The notes below the pieces were generated by a model. That model was given only the letters and a program-made list of their open reading frames with translations, did not search any database and was not told where the DNA came from. From Geomobilimonas luticola (lineage in GTDB: Bacteria; Desulfobacterota; Desulfuromonadia; Geobacterales; Geobacteraceae): a stretch of 64,000 bases of DNA. A program made the position numbers and the translations under genes. Below are positions 23,878-33,160 of this stretch, piece by piece; the first letter of the stretch is position 1; the number at the start of each line of letters is the position of its first letter. Location: the NCBI RefSeq assembly GCF_018476905.1, contig NZ_JAHCVK010000001.1:682001-746000 (forward strand), in the 5' to 3' direction.

Positions 23878-24444
23878 ATGAAATCGAATGTCCTGATACT
23901 TGGTGCCTTCCTGATTGCCATCGGCGTCGTTTCCGGCTGCGCCTCCCTTCTCCCCTCCGGAAAGGATGAGACCCGTTCTCCCTGGAAGAGCTTCGACGAG
24001 GCCAAGGCCGCCTACGACCGGGTCGTTCCCAACAGTACGAACGTGGCCCAGCTCCGGGACATCGGGTTCAACGTCTATTCGACGCCGAACGTGCGGATCC
24101 TCAACTACGTGGATATCGCCCAGGCCACCCAGACCATCGGAAAGGAAGAGCTTGCAGAAGGTTTCCGGAAGTGTCTCCAGGCAAAAAACGGCTGCCGGGG
24201 ATATGTGCTGGAGCCGAAGAACATCCGGAGCAAGCGGCACGGCAATCTCTTGCTCGATATCCTTAATTTCAGAAGAAAGTCAAAGGAGACGGGATGGAGA
24301 TTCAGGGTGCTGTTTGTCGTCGTTGACGATATTGTCGTCGAAAAACTCTGGAGCGGCGAACCGATGATCGAGGCGGAGAGGGATGTGAAGAACCCCCTCG
24401 GCCCCTTTCAGGAGGCAGGCTCCCTGCTGCCGAAGCTCTGGTAG
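23878..24444 (+). CDS. Predicted lipoprotein of unknown function
   Basis: 188 residues from MKSNVLILGAFL. The signal ends VVSGC, a lipobox with lipidation expected at the cysteine. The mature part is mixed alpha/beta (FDEAKAAYDRVVPNSTNVAQ...), with two further cysteines that could form a disulfide (KCLQAKNGCRGY). There are in-frame ATGs at 23857 and 23872; 23878 best fits the signal peptide. I do not recognise a named family. It stands alone between the Aas gene and the sigma-54-controlled operon. Confidence 0.75.
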   Translation: MKSNVLILGAFLIAIGVVSGCASLLPSGKDETRSPWKSFDEAKAAYDRVVPNSTNVAQLRDIGFNVYSTPNVRILNYVDIAQATQTIGKEELAEGFRKCLQAKNGCRGYVLEPKNIRSKRHGNLLLDILNFRRKSKETGWRFRVLFVVVDDIVVEKLWSGEPMIEAERDVKNPLGPFQEAGSLLPKLW

Positions 24445-24499
24445 CGTAATCCGACTATCTTCTTCATCGACCGGGTCGCATTGTGTAGGGACATAACAC

Positions 24500-24516
24500 G
24501 TACATTCTATGTGCAT
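24500..24516 (+). promoter_or_regulatory. Possible activator-binding site upstream of sigma-54 promoter
   Basis: GTACATTCTATGTGCAT, followed at once by CAAATGCATAT, resembles the motif at 19066-19080 in inverse orientation. It is about 100 bases upstream of the -24 box at 24614. Confidence 0.4.
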
Positions 24517-24613
24517 CAAATGCATATCACGTTCCGGCCCATATCCTCCCTGGTTCACACTCCCCCACGATAATGCCAATGATATCCGCGTAGTACCATC
24601 ACCTGCCCGTCTT

Positions 24614-24628
24614 TGGCACGCTCCCTGC
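24614..24628 (+). promoter_or_regulatory. Sigma-54 (-24/-12) promoter of the sORF/DUF2339/DUF3999 operon
   Basis: TGGCACGCTCCCTGC is 14 of 15 identical to the promoter at 19191. The first start codon is 45 bases downstream, at 24673. Confidence 0.8.
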
Positions 24629-24672
24629 CATAGTGGATTCAGAAGCCACAATGCCGCAACAGGGAGGGAATC

Positions 24673-24774
24673 ATGGAAAGCTTTTTTCCCAGACTGGCCG
24701 TTGCCGTTATTCCGCTGGTCCTCCTCGTCACGCTGGTCGTCATTCTTGATAGCCGACAGACGGAGGACGTATGA
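24673..24774 (+). CDS. 33-residue membrane peptide
   Basis: ATG to TGA encodes 33 residues beginning MESFFPRLAVAVIP, with one hydrophobic helix (LAVAVIPLVLLVTLVVIL) and a charged tail (DSRQTEDV). AGGGAGGG lies just upstream. Its stop overlaps the start of the DUF2339 gene (ATGA), a typical translational-coupling junction, and it is the first gene behind the sigma-54 promoter. The layout supports a real single-span membrane peptide, perhaps a subunit or chaperone of the DUF2339 protein. Confidence 0.65.
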   Translation: MESFFPRLAVAVIPLVLLVTLVVILDSRQTEDV

Positions 24775-27506
24775 ACCCGGTCTCTATCATCATCGGCGCC
24801 CTCATCGGCGGGTTCCTGGGAAAATGGGGAGGTATGGTCGGCGGGGCTGTGATCGGTTACCTGTTGGGGGAGCTGGCAGGGATGGGGGAGCGGCTGGCGG
24901 AACTGGAGAACGATGTCGTACGTCTGCGGAAGCTCGTGAAACCAGGAGCCGATGAGTTTTCCAGGCCGGCGGCGCCGCAATCCGCCCATCCGTCATCGTC
25001 CGGCAGCGCACCTGAGACACCCGTCGCCACCCTGCAGGTTGCGACCTCAGGCGAATCCCCCTCCCCGGCCAGGGAAACCGCTCCTTCGGCGGTAACGGTT
25101 TCGCATCGGGAAGAAACGGCCCAGACGGATTTCGTGTTCCAGAGGGTGGAAGAGCCGGTTCCTCCCCGTTGTGAGCCACATCCGTCAAATCCCGTCAGTG
25201 ACCTGTTGGGGCGTCTCTTCAGCGGTGAGAACCTGCTGGTGAAGGTCGGCGTGGTCATTCTCTTTTTCGGCGTTTCGTTCCTCGTCAAATACGCCGCTCA
25301 GCACGGCATGTTTCCGCTGGAGCTGCGGCTGGCGTCTGCTGCCCTTGGCGGCTGTGTCCTTGTCGCCACCGGCTGGCACCTGCGCAACCGCCGCGCTGCC
25401 TATGCCCAGGTCATCCAGGGGGGCGGGGTCGGCATCCTCTACCTGACCACCTTCGCGGCCATGCGGCTCTACCATCTCGTTCCCACCATGGCCGGCTTTT
25501 TCTTCCTGGTGACGATCTGCGCGCTCGCCGCCATGCTGGCGGTCATGCAGGATTCTTCCCCTCTGGCGGTACTCGGTACCGCCGGCGGCTTCCTCGCTCC
25601 CGAGCTTGCCTCCGTCGGGAGCGACAGCCCAACAATGCTCTTCAGCTACTACCTGGTCCTTAATGCGGGTATCATCGGCATTGCCCGGTACCGTGCCTGG
25701 CGCAGCCTCAACCTGCTCGGTTTCGTCTTCACCTTCATCGTCAGTGCGGCATGGGGGGGACGGTATTACCGACCGGAGTACTTTGCTGCGGTGGAGCCGT
25801 TCCTCATCCTCTTCTTTCTTGTCTACACCGGCGTGGCGATCCTTTTTGCCCGGCGGCAGCAACCGGCATTGAAGGGATACCTTGACGGCACCCTGGTGTT
25901 CGGCACCCCCATCGTCGCCTTCGCCCTCCAGGCCGGGCTGGTGAACAACTTTGAATTCGGCCTGGCCTGGAGCTCCTTTGTCCTCGGCCTCTTCTACCTG
26001 GGGCTCGCCCTCGTCCTTTTCCGCCTGGCCCCCCATACCATGCGCCCCTTCTGCGACGCCTTCCTCGCCTTCGGCATCGTCTTTGCCACCCTGGCCATTC
26101 CGCTCGCCTTCGATGGGAGATGGACCGCCGCGGCCTGGGGAGTGGAGGGCGCGGCCCTCGTCTGGGCAGGGTTGCGACAGGAAAGGCTGATGGCACGAGG
26201 CTTCGGCTACCTGCTCCTCATCGGCTCCGGCGTGGCATTCTTGGCCGATGCGGGGAGCCCGACCGGCAGTTGGCCGGTGCTGAACGGTTTCTATACCGGC
26301 TGCCTCATGCTGAGCGGCGCCTCCCTCTTCTCCGCATACCAGCTCTATCGCCAGAACCACCGGCTCGATTCGTGGGAAGCCGGTGTCGGCACGCTGCTGT
26401 TTGCCTGGGGGATGGTCTGGTGGTTCGGCAGCGGTCTCCATGAAATCGACCGTCATCTGCCTGCCGACGTCCGCTTCGGCTGCTTCCTCACCTTCATTGC
26501 GCTTTCCTGCGGCAGCTGCCAGCTTATCCGTCCCCGCCTCGCCTGGCCTCTCCTGGATGTCCCCTTCCTGGGGCTTCTGCCGGCCATGGTCGTCTTTGCC
26601 GCGGTGCAGCTGCTGACCGGCGTGGCACATCCGGCGGGGGAGGGGGGATACTTCGCCTGGCCCCTTGCTTTCGTCGTGCTCTACGCCATTCTGTGGAACC
26701 AGGAAGAACGCTACTCCCTCTTCGGCAGCTTCCACGCAGCCGCCCTCTGGCTTCTGGCAGCCCTTGGCGCGTGGGAACTCCATTGGCAGATCGGCTGCCG
26801 GCTGCCGGGAATGGCGACCTGGGCCTTGACCGCCTGGGGAGTGGTCCCTTCACTGCTGGCGCTCATGGTCATCCGCCGGGGCGAAGCCATCAATTGGCCG
26901 GTTGCGCGGCATTACGGCGCCTATTTCGGACTCGGGACCGGTCCGCTTGTGCTGTGTGCTTGGCTCTGGGTCATCGGCGTCAACCTCACCAATGGGGGGA
27001 ATCCCTGGCCGCTTCCCTATCTGCCGTTTCTCAATCCTCTCGACTGTGCCACCGCTCTGGTGCTGTTCACGCTGGCAGCCTGGTACCAAAAAGCTGACAC
27101 CATGTACGCCGACCTTCCCCACGGTGCCCTGCGGACGCTCTTTGCCGCCACCGGCTTCATCTGGCTCAACGCCATCCTGCTCCGCACCATCCATCACTGG
27201 GGAGGGATACCGTTCACCACCCACGCCCTTTTCCACTCCATGCTCGTCCAGGCGGCCCTCTCCATCTTCTGGAGCCTTCTGGCGCTGGTGGTCATGACCA
27301 TGGCCACCCGGCGCACCCTCCGTGGCCTCTGGGGCACGGGAGCCGGTCTTCTCGCCGCCGTGGTGGGGAAGCTCTTTCTCGTCGATCTGGCAAGCAGCGG
27401 TACCGTGGAGCGGATTGTCTCCTTCGTGGTGGTCGGCATCCTCCTCCTGGTCATCGACTGGTTCGCGCCGGTTCCACCGCGTACCGGGGAAGGGGGTGGG
27501 GCATGA
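24771..27506 (+). CDS. DUF2339 family large membrane protein
   Basis: 911 residues. The N-terminus has a glycine-rich hydrophobic pair (SIIIGALIGGFLGKWGG...) and a short coiled coil (RLAELENDVVRLRKLV). A Ser/Pro-rich linker (about 60-140) follows. From about residue 150 to the end there are some 24 or more membrane helices. This is the DUF2339 (predicted membrane protein) pattern, of unknown function, and it usually sits beside a DUF3999 gene as it does here. Start at 24771 overlaps the stop of the 33-aa gene; the end overlaps the next start by four bases. Control by sigma-54 is suggested by the promoter at 24614. Confidence 0.9.
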   Translation: MNPVSIIIGALIGGFLGKWGGMVGGAVIGYLLGELAGMGERLAELENDVVRLRKLVKPGADEFSRPAAPQSAHPSSSGSAPETPVATLQVATSGESPSPARETAPSAVTVSHREETAQTDFVFQRVEEPVPPRCEPHPSNPVSDLLGRLFSGENLLVKVGVVILFFGVSFLVKYAAQHGMFPLELRLASAALGGCVLVATGWHLRNRRAAYAQVIQGGGVGILYLTTFAAMRLYHLVPTMAGFFFLVTICALAAMLAVMQDSSPLAVLGTAGGFLAPELASVGSDSPTMLFSYYLVLNAGIIGIARYRAWRSLNLLGFVFTFIVSAAWGGRYYRPEYFAAVEPFLILFFLVYTGVAILFARRQQPALKGYLDGTLVFGTPIVAFALQAGLVNNFEFGLAWSSFVLGLFYLGLALVLFRLAPHTMRPFCDAFLAFGIVFATLAIPLAFDGRWTAAAWGVEGAALVWAGLRQERLMARGFGYLLLIGSGVAFLADAGSPTGSWPVLNGFYTGCLMLSGASLFSAYQLYRQNHRLDSWEAGVGTLLFAWGMVWWFGSGLHEIDRHLPADVRFGCFLTFIALSCGSCQLIRPRLAWPLLDVPFLGLLPAMVVFAAVQLLTGVAHPAGEGGYFAWPLAFVVLYAILWNQEERYSLFGSFHAAALWLLAALGAWELHWQIGCRLPGMATWALTAWGVVPSLLALMVIRRGEAINWPVARHYGAYFGLGTGPLVLCAWLWVIGVNLTNGGNPWPLPYLPFLNPLDCATALVLFTLAAWYQKADTMYADLPHGALRTLFAATGFIWLNAILLRTIHHWGGIPFTTHALFHSMLVQAALSIFWSLLALVVMTMATRRTLRGLWGTGAGLLAAVVGKLFLVDLASSGTVERIVSFVVVGILLLVIDWFAPVPPRTGEGGGA

Positions 27507-28882
27507 AACGGCTGGTCCTCGGATCAATTCTCTTTCTCGCCACGGCAACGACCGTCCTGGCCGATTCACCTGCCCCGCGGGATTTCGCCTGGGGGCAGTC
27601 GCTGATAACCACCGAAAACGAGGCGCTCCACGAACTGTCCCTTCCGGTCGATGTCTATCTCTGGTCACGGCAGCCGGGCCTGGCCGATATTCGCGTCTTC
27701 AACAACAACGGTGAACTGGTTCCCGCCATCCTCCTGCCAGCTCTCGCACCTCCGCCAGTGCCTGTTATTACCCGGCCTTTGCGGCTCTTTCCGGTGAAGG
27801 CTGCATCGATCGGGAACGCTGGGGGTATGGCGCTCCACGCCAGGACCGACCGGAACGGCACCATCATCACTCTGAACACCAGCCAGGCAACTGCGGGGGA
27901 GAAACCGCCGGCCGTCTACATCGTCGATGCATCTTCACTTGAACAGCAGGTGGCGGGGATGGAGTTTGAGTGGGAAACTCCGTCCCGCAATTACCTCGGC
28001 ATGGTAACGGTTGCTGCCAGTGATGACCTCCAGAACTGGAAAACCCTCGCCATTGCACCCGTAGCAAGCCTCCGGCAGAAGGGGGACGTCCTGGAACAGC
28101 GGACGGTGGAATTTACTCCCATCAGGTCAAAGTATTTCCGGCTCACTCTTACGCCGCAACAGGAGGCGCCTCGACTCGACGGTGCGGCTGTCCGACTGTC
28201 CACCGCAACCGCCGAACCGAACCGGCAGTGGCGTCCCCTGGCCACCGTTCCGGGCAGGGAGCGGGCCGGCGACTACCACTTCGATACCGGCGGGCAGCTG
28301 CCGGTGGACCGCCTCCGGGTCCGGTTTCCGGAAACCAATACCCTGGTGCGGGCCTGCATCTACTCCCGCCCAAACGACAAGTCCCCCTGGGCATTCCGGC
28401 AATCGGCGCTTCTCTACCAGCTTAACCAGGGAGGCGGTGAACTGGCCAGTCCCCCCACGTCATTTACCGCGTGTGCCGACCGTTACTGGCTTGTGCGGGT
28501 CGAGCAGGATGGCGGCGGCATCGGCACGGGGCGTCCCCAGGTGGAGATCGGCTGGATTCCCCACCGGCTCGTTTTCGTTGCCCGTGGCCCTGCACCGTTC
28601 CTCCTCGCCTACGGCAGCGGCAGAGACGGTCTCTCTCCCCTCGGGGACGACGCGCTGCAGACAGGGCTCCGCAAAGACCAACGGGAACGGCTCATGCCTG
28701 CGCCAGCCAGTGTCGGCCCCCGCCAGGAGCTTGGCGGGAAAGAAGCCCTTCGTACCCGCATTCCCCCGACTACCTGGAAAAAGCTGTTCCTCTGGGGAAT
28801 TCTCACCCTTGGTGTGGCGCTGCTGGCCGGGATGGCGTGGCGGTTGCGGCGGGAGATGGGCAGAGAGGACCGCCCGCAATGA
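27503..28882 (+). CDS. DUF3999 family exported protein
   Basis: 459 residues. A signal peptide (MKRLVLGSILFLATATTVLA) precedes a long periplasmic region rich in beta strands, with galactose-binding-like segments (RNYLGMVTVAASDDLQNW; FTPIRSKYFRLTLT). A single C-terminal helix (KLFLWGILTLGVALLAGMAW) and a basic tail end the protein. DUF3999 and DUF2339 proteins are regular partners, so they probably form one inner-membrane complex. Its role is unknown; envelope or polysaccharide-related functions are guesses. Confidence 0.88.
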   Translation: MKRLVLGSILFLATATTVLADSPAPRDFAWGQSLITTENEALHELSLPVDVYLWSRQPGLADIRVFNNNGELVPAILLPALAPPPVPVITRPLRLFPVKAASIGNAGGMALHARTDRNGTIITLNTSQATAGEKPPAVYIVDASSLEQQVAGMEFEWETPSRNYLGMVTVAASDDLQNWKTLAIAPVASLRQKGDVLEQRTVEFTPIRSKYFRLTLTPQQEAPRLDGAAVRLSTATAEPNRQWRPLATVPGRERAGDYHFDTGGQLPVDRLRVRFPETNTLVRACIYSRPNDKSPWAFRQSALLYQLNQGGGELASPPTSFTACADRYWLVRVEQDGGGIGTGRPQVEIGWIPHRLVFVARGPAPFLLAYGSGRDGLSPLGDDALQTGLRKDQRERLMPAPASVGPRQELGGKEALRTRIPPTTWKKLFLWGILTLGVALLAGMAWRLRREMGREDRPQ

Positions 28883-28997
28883 TGCGCAGGCATAGGAGTG
28901 CGCCCGAATTTTACGAGTCCTCCCCGGAAAACCGGTTGTCTTTGCGCGTTAATCACAGTATCTTTGCCATGGTCTGCTTCCGGGGAGGTGTACAACG

Positions 28998-29582
28998 ATG
29001 AAAATGGCTATTAACGGCGTTGCAGTCATCCTGGTCGCCTTCATGGCACCATCCCCGATCCTTGCCGGCAACGGAGTCGTCTCTCCTTCCGCCGTCCACC
29101 TCCCCGAAAGTGCCCGCATCTCCGAGCGGATCTACAACCTGCCGGGACTCTCCAACGTGGGGAGGATCGCACCGGGGATCTACCGGGGGGCGCAGCCGGG
29201 GGCGGAGGGGTATGGGACCCTGAAGAAGATGGGGATCAGGACCGTCATCGACTTCCGCACCACCGACAACGAACGGCGGCAGGTGGAAGAGGCGGGAATG
29301 CGGGCTATCGCCGTCCCTATCGAGATGTCCCGTGACGGCCTCAGGGAGAAGGTGGACCGGGTGGTGGCACTCATGGCCGACCCGGCCAACCAGCCGGTCT
29401 TCATCCATTGCCGTCATGGCCAGGACCGGACCGGTATCGTCGCTGCCGCCTACCGGATGAAGGTGGAAGGGTGGTCCTTGAAGGACGCGGAGACTGAGAT
29501 GCAGTCTTTCGGCTTCAACGACGTCTGGGTGAACTTCAAAAAGTTCATCAGGAATTACGCCCAGGACACCACGAAGAGGTAG
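28998..29582 (+). CDS. Secreted dual-specificity/tyrosine phosphatase-like protein
   Basis: 194 residues with a signal peptide (MKMAINGVAVILVAFMAPSPILA). The phosphatase signature HCRHGQDRTG is intact (HCx5R, about residue 136-142), preceded by a general-acid loop region (AVPIEMS). The fold is that of the DSP / tyrosine phosphatase superfamily (fused-DSP, inositol-phosphatase-like). It acts outside the cytoplasm. GGGGAGG lies 9 bases before the ATG. It is followed by a YiiX-like gene 48 bases downstream; the pair may act on lipids or phosphorylated substrates in the envelope. Confidence 0.85.
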   Translation: MKMAINGVAVILVAFMAPSPILAGNGVVSPSAVHLPESARISERIYNLPGLSNVGRIAPGIYRGAQPGAEGYGTLKKMGIRTVIDFRTTDNERRQVEEAGMRAIAVPIEMSRDGLREKVDRVVALMADPANQPVFIHCRHGQDRTGIVAAAYRMKVEGWSLKDAETEMQSFGFNDVWVNFKKFIRNYAQDTTKR

Positions 29583-29630
29583 GTGCGGGGGCACGCCCCC
29601 TATGAGATTTTGCGTACGGAGACTATATCC

Positions 29631-31196
29631 ATGAAATTTTTCACCCCTTCCATCGCCTGCCTGCTCGTCATTGCCCTCTCCCTCCCCGGTCCCGCTGTAT
29701 CCGGCTCCCTGCGGGAATTGGCCCGGTCCGGGACGAAGAAAGGGGCGCCGGAAGGTTGCCCCGGCCACCTCGTCACTGCCCACGGTGCCGGCCGGGCGGC
29801 CATCGAAGCCTCGCTGAACAACGAGATCATCAATTTCCGGACTCTGGCGGAACATGCTCTGGCCCTGCGTGCGGAAACCATCAAGGTAGGGAAGAGCGTA
29901 AAGGAGAAGATGGAACAAGGGAAACCCCTGTCGGGAGATGACCTGGATCTCCTCAACCAGGGCATTGTCCAGCACCTGGCGCTTCGCGAGGAGCTCCTGG
30001 CCGTGGCGGAATCCCATGAGTGCTGGCTTGACGCATCTGGCAAGGAGCTTGACGCTCTCGGCATAACCCCGGAGACCCGTCTCAAAGGGGTAATGCTTTC
30101 CCTTTCCGCGGCCCTCGTCCTCTACGACAACTACCTGCTGGCGGTGTCCCTCTTCGAAGGGGACGGCAAACTGCGGCGGTTGCTCAACGAGCGGGACCCG
30201 GGGTACGCGGTGAACAGCGCGGCCCTGGCCAGGGTTACCCTCAACTACAACTCCATCGTCAACCGGAACAGGGTGCGCAAGGCGATCAAATTCTACGAAC
30301 AGGAGGCGGGCAAGCAGGGACTCACCGAAACCCCCGGGATGTCCTACGTGAATACCCTCATCGCCCAGAGTCCTTCTTTCTCAATGGTCAAGGAGTGGTC
30401 CCCCTTCTACATCGTGGGCCGCAAGCTCGGCTTCCTCGGCGCCGTGACCAGTGATACCGTGACCGGCTTGGAGCGGGACGGGGTGAGTCTCTTCAGCATG
30501 GTTTTCGGCAATGCGGTCGGTCTGGTGGAGACCCGCAAGGGGAAGCTCTACGGCCGGAAGGAGGTACTGGGTGAGGTGAAGGGTTCCCTCCGGGCGGGGG
30601 ACATTCTGCTGGAGAAGACCCCCTTCCGGCTGACGGACAAGCTCATCCCCGGCTACTGGGGGCATGCGGCGGTCTGGATCGGCACGGAAGGGGAGTTGAA
30701 GGAACTGGGAATATGGAATAACCCGGTGGTGGCCAGCCATCACGAAGATATCCGCTCCGGCAGACTGGTGGTGGAGGCGCTCCGCTCCGGGGTGGAGATG
30801 AACAGCCTGGACCACTTCCTCAACATCGACAGCATCGGCATCCTGCGCAAGCCCGCCAGCGGCAGGGAGGAGCGGGCCCGGACCATCATCCAGGCCCTGC
30901 GGCAGGTGGGGAAACCGTACGATTTCAATTTCGACGTGGAGTCGAAGGAGCGGGTCTACTGTTCCAAGCTGGTCTATCTCTGCTATGGCGGCATGGACTG
31001 GCCCACCAAGAAATCCCTCGGCCGGACCACCTTCACCCCCGATGATGTGGCGAAGAAGGTGACCCGGGAGGGGACCCTCCAGCTTGTCACCTTCTACCAT
31101 GACGGCAAACGGGTAAACGAGACGCCGACGGCCCGGATGGCGGAGTTGATGGGGATGGCGAACGGAAAGCAGGTGTCGTTCAACAGTCTGCGGTGA
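29631..31196 (+). CDS. Exported YiiX/YebB-like protein (permuted NlpC/P60 fold)
   Basis: 521 residues from MKFFTPSIACLL with a signal peptide ending PGPAVS. Residues about 50-270 are helical. The C-terminal part has the permuted papain-like order of YiiX enzymes: RAGDILLEKT, then GYWGHAAVWIG (catalytic histidine), then VYCSKLVYLCY (catalytic cysteine). These domains hydrolyse or transfer acyl or peptide bonds; the substrate is unknown. The upstream secreted phosphatase suggests joint envelope work. Confidence 0.82.
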   Translation: MKFFTPSIACLLVIALSLPGPAVSGSLRELARSGTKKGAPEGCPGHLVTAHGAGRAAIEASLNNEIINFRTLAEHALALRAETIKVGKSVKEKMEQGKPLSGDDLDLLNQGIVQHLALREELLAVAESHECWLDASGKELDALGITPETRLKGVMLSLSAALVLYDNYLLAVSLFEGDGKLRRLLNERDPGYAVNSAALARVTLNYNSIVNRNRVRKAIKFYEQEAGKQGLTETPGMSYVNTLIAQSPSFSMVKEWSPFYIVGRKLGFLGAVTSDTVTGLERDGVSLFSMVFGNAVGLVETRKGKLYGRKEVLGEVKGSLRAGDILLEKTPFRLTDKLIPGYWGHAAVWIGTEGELKELGIWNNPVVASHHEDIRSGRLVVEALRSGVEMNSLDHFLNIDSIGILRKPASGREERARTIIQALRQVGKPYDFNFDVESKERVYCSKLVYLCYGGMDWPTKKSLGRTTFTPDDVAKKVTREGTLQLVTFYHDGKRVNETPTARMAELMGMANGKQVSFNSLR

Positions 31197-31293
31197 TTAC
31201 CGGGTTGTTTTGCCCTGCCGTTGTGGTATGATTTCTCCACCGATGTTCCCCAGAAGCCTTTCTGTATCTCTTTTCCGTCAAGGAGTGCCCATC

Positions 31294-31626
31294 ATGAAAC
31301 CGTTTGCCCTTATCCTGCTCGGGGCCGTTACCTGTATTTCCGGCTGCGCCATGTTTACGGCATGGAAGACCATCCCGCCTCCCGGGGGGTGCGACCAGTG
31401 CCATACGGTACCCATCAGCGCCAACTGGCAGGTTGCCTACAAGGCGCCCATGCTTTCCGACGAGCGGGGAGGGGAGTATTTCCAGACCGCCCAGCAGACC
31501 ATGCCCCAGCCCTCGCGTCCCGCCTCCGCCCTTGAACTGCGCAAGGTGGAGGAACTTGCCTGCTTCGAATGCCACAAGTCTCCCACTCCCGCCCATACGG
31601 GCCGGAAAGGACGCTTCCACCATTAA
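31294..31626 (+). CDS. Dihaem cytochrome c lipoprotein
   Basis: 110 residues starting MKPFALILLGAVTCISGC, a lipoprotein signal with lipobox CISGC. AAGGAG lies 8 bases upstream. Two CXXCH motifs, CDQCH and CFECH, sit near each end of the mature protein. It is a small outer- or inner-membrane-anchored electron carrier. Neighbours are pyruvate kinase and the YiiX-like gene, which give no functional clue. Confidence 0.85.
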   Translation: MKPFALILLGAVTCISGCAMFTAWKTIPPPGGCDQCHTVPISANWQVAYKAPMLSDERGGEYFQTAQQTMPQPSRPASALELRKVEELACFECHKSPTPAHTGRKGRFHH

Positions 31627-31688
31627 ACGGTCGGCGGAGCCCACAGCTTCGCGTCAGGCGCCATCCCACATCAACAGGTTGTCATTTC

Positions 31689-33122
31689 ATGCAAAAAAAC
31701 AATCGCAGAACCAAGATCATTGCGACCATTGGTCCCTCCAGCGCCGCACCGGCCATGATCGAGCAGTTGATCGTGTCGGGCGTGGACGTCTTCCGGCTCA
31801 ACTTTTCCCACGGTGCCAACAAGGACAAGGCGGAGATCATCGCTGTGGTCCGGAGCATTTCCGGACGTCTCGGCAAGGCCGTGGCAATCCTGGCCGATCT
31901 CCAGGGGCCGAAGATCCGGACCGGCCGGATGGAGAACGGCGCCATCCAACTGCTCAAGGGTGATCGCCTCGACATCACCACGGACGAGGTGGTCGGCCGA
32001 CCGGGGCTCATCTCCACCATCTACAAGCCACTTCCCCAGGATGTGAAGCCGGGGTCGCGCATCCTCATGGACGACGGTCTCATCGAGCTGAAGGTGCAGT
32101 CGGTGACCGGCAACACTGTCCACTGCACGGTGGTGGAGGGGGGGACCCTCAAGGACCTGAAGGGGATAAACCTCCCCGGCGTCAACGTCTCCAGCCCTTC
32201 CCTTACCCCCAAGGACCGGATCGACCTGGAGTTCTGCCTTGAGCACGGGGTTGACTATCTCGCCCTCTCCTTCGTCCGGAAGAGCTCCGACGTGGAAGAG
32301 TTGAAGCAGATCATCGCCGACCGCGGTCTGTCCACTCCGGTCATTGCCAAGATCGAGAAGCCCGAGGCGCTTCGCAACTTCAAGGCGATCCTCAAGGTGA
32401 CCGACGGGGTGATGGTGGCCCGGGGGGACCTGGGGGTGGAGATCGAGGCGGAACGGGTTCCCCTCATCCAGAAGAAGATCATCCAGGCCTGCAACGCCGC
32501 CGGCAAGCCGGTCATCACCGCCACCCAGATGCTGGAATCGATGATCAACCATCCGCGGCCGACCCGTGCCGAGACCTCCGACGTGGCCAACGCCATCCTC
32601 GACGGCACCGACGGGGTCATGCTCTCCGGCGAGACCGCCTCGGGACAGTTCCCGGTTGAGGCGGTCCGGACCATGGTCAGGGTGGCCCGGGACGTGGAGA
32701 GCACCGGCCTGGTCCTCCCCCCTGCCGGTTCGGGGGCGCGTCGGTACAGCATTGCCGAGGCGGTGGCGGAGGCGGCTTGCCACGCCGCGGCGACCCTGAA
32801 GGCCCGGGCATTGGTGGTCTTCACCCAGTCGGGGAGTACCGCCGCTCTTATCTCCAAGTTCCGTCCCCAGCTGCCGATTTTCGCCTTCACCCCCTTCCTG
32901 GAGATCGAGCAGCGTCTGGCCCTCTACTGGGGGGTGCAGACCTTCCATGTCGGGAGCATGTCGGGAACGGACCAGCAGATCGAGGCCGTGGAAGAGACCC
33001 TGCTGGCTGCCGGTTTCAAGATGGGGGACGTGGTAGTTATCACCATGGGGGTGCCGATCGAACTGCGGGGCTCGACCAACCTGATCAAGGTGCACAAGCT
33101 GGGAGAGGGTTCCTGTATGTGA
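31689..33122 (+). CDS. pyk: Pyruvate kinase
   Basis: 477 residues, the usual length. The start [18 protein letters not shown] fits the family. Active-site regions are present: [16 protein letters not shown], the signature [14 protein letters not shown] (with the catalytic lysine), [12 protein letters not shown] and [10 protein letters not shown]. It makes ATP and pyruvate from phosphoenolpyruvate and ADP in glycolysis. The stop is 38 bases before the oxidoreductase gene. Confidence 0.97.
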   Translation: MQKNNRRTKIIATIGPSSAAPAMIEQLIVSGVDVFRLNFSHGANKDKAEIIAVVRSISGRLGKAVAILADLQGPKIRTGRMENGAIQLLKGDRLDITTDEVVGRPGLISTIYKPLPQDVKPGSRILMDDGLIELKVQSVTGNTVHCTVVEGGTLKDLKGINLPGVNVSSPSLTPKDRIDLEFCLEHGVDYLALSFVRKSSDVEELKQIIADRGLSTPVIAKIEKPEALRNFKAILKVTDGVMVARGDLGVEIEAERVPLIQKKIIQACNAAGKPVITATQMLESMINHPRPTRAETSDVANAILDGTDGVMLSGETASGQFPVEAVRTMVRVARDVESTGLVLPPAGSGARRYSIAEAVAEAACHAAATLKARALVVFTQSGSTAALISKFRPQLPIFAFTPFLEIEQRLALYWGVQTFHVGSMSGTDQQIEAVEETLLAAGFKMGDVVVITMGVPIELRGSTNLIKVHKLGEGSCM

Positions 33123-33160
33123 GCAGGACCTCCGGGCTGCTGGCGGCCATAGGGGAGAAA

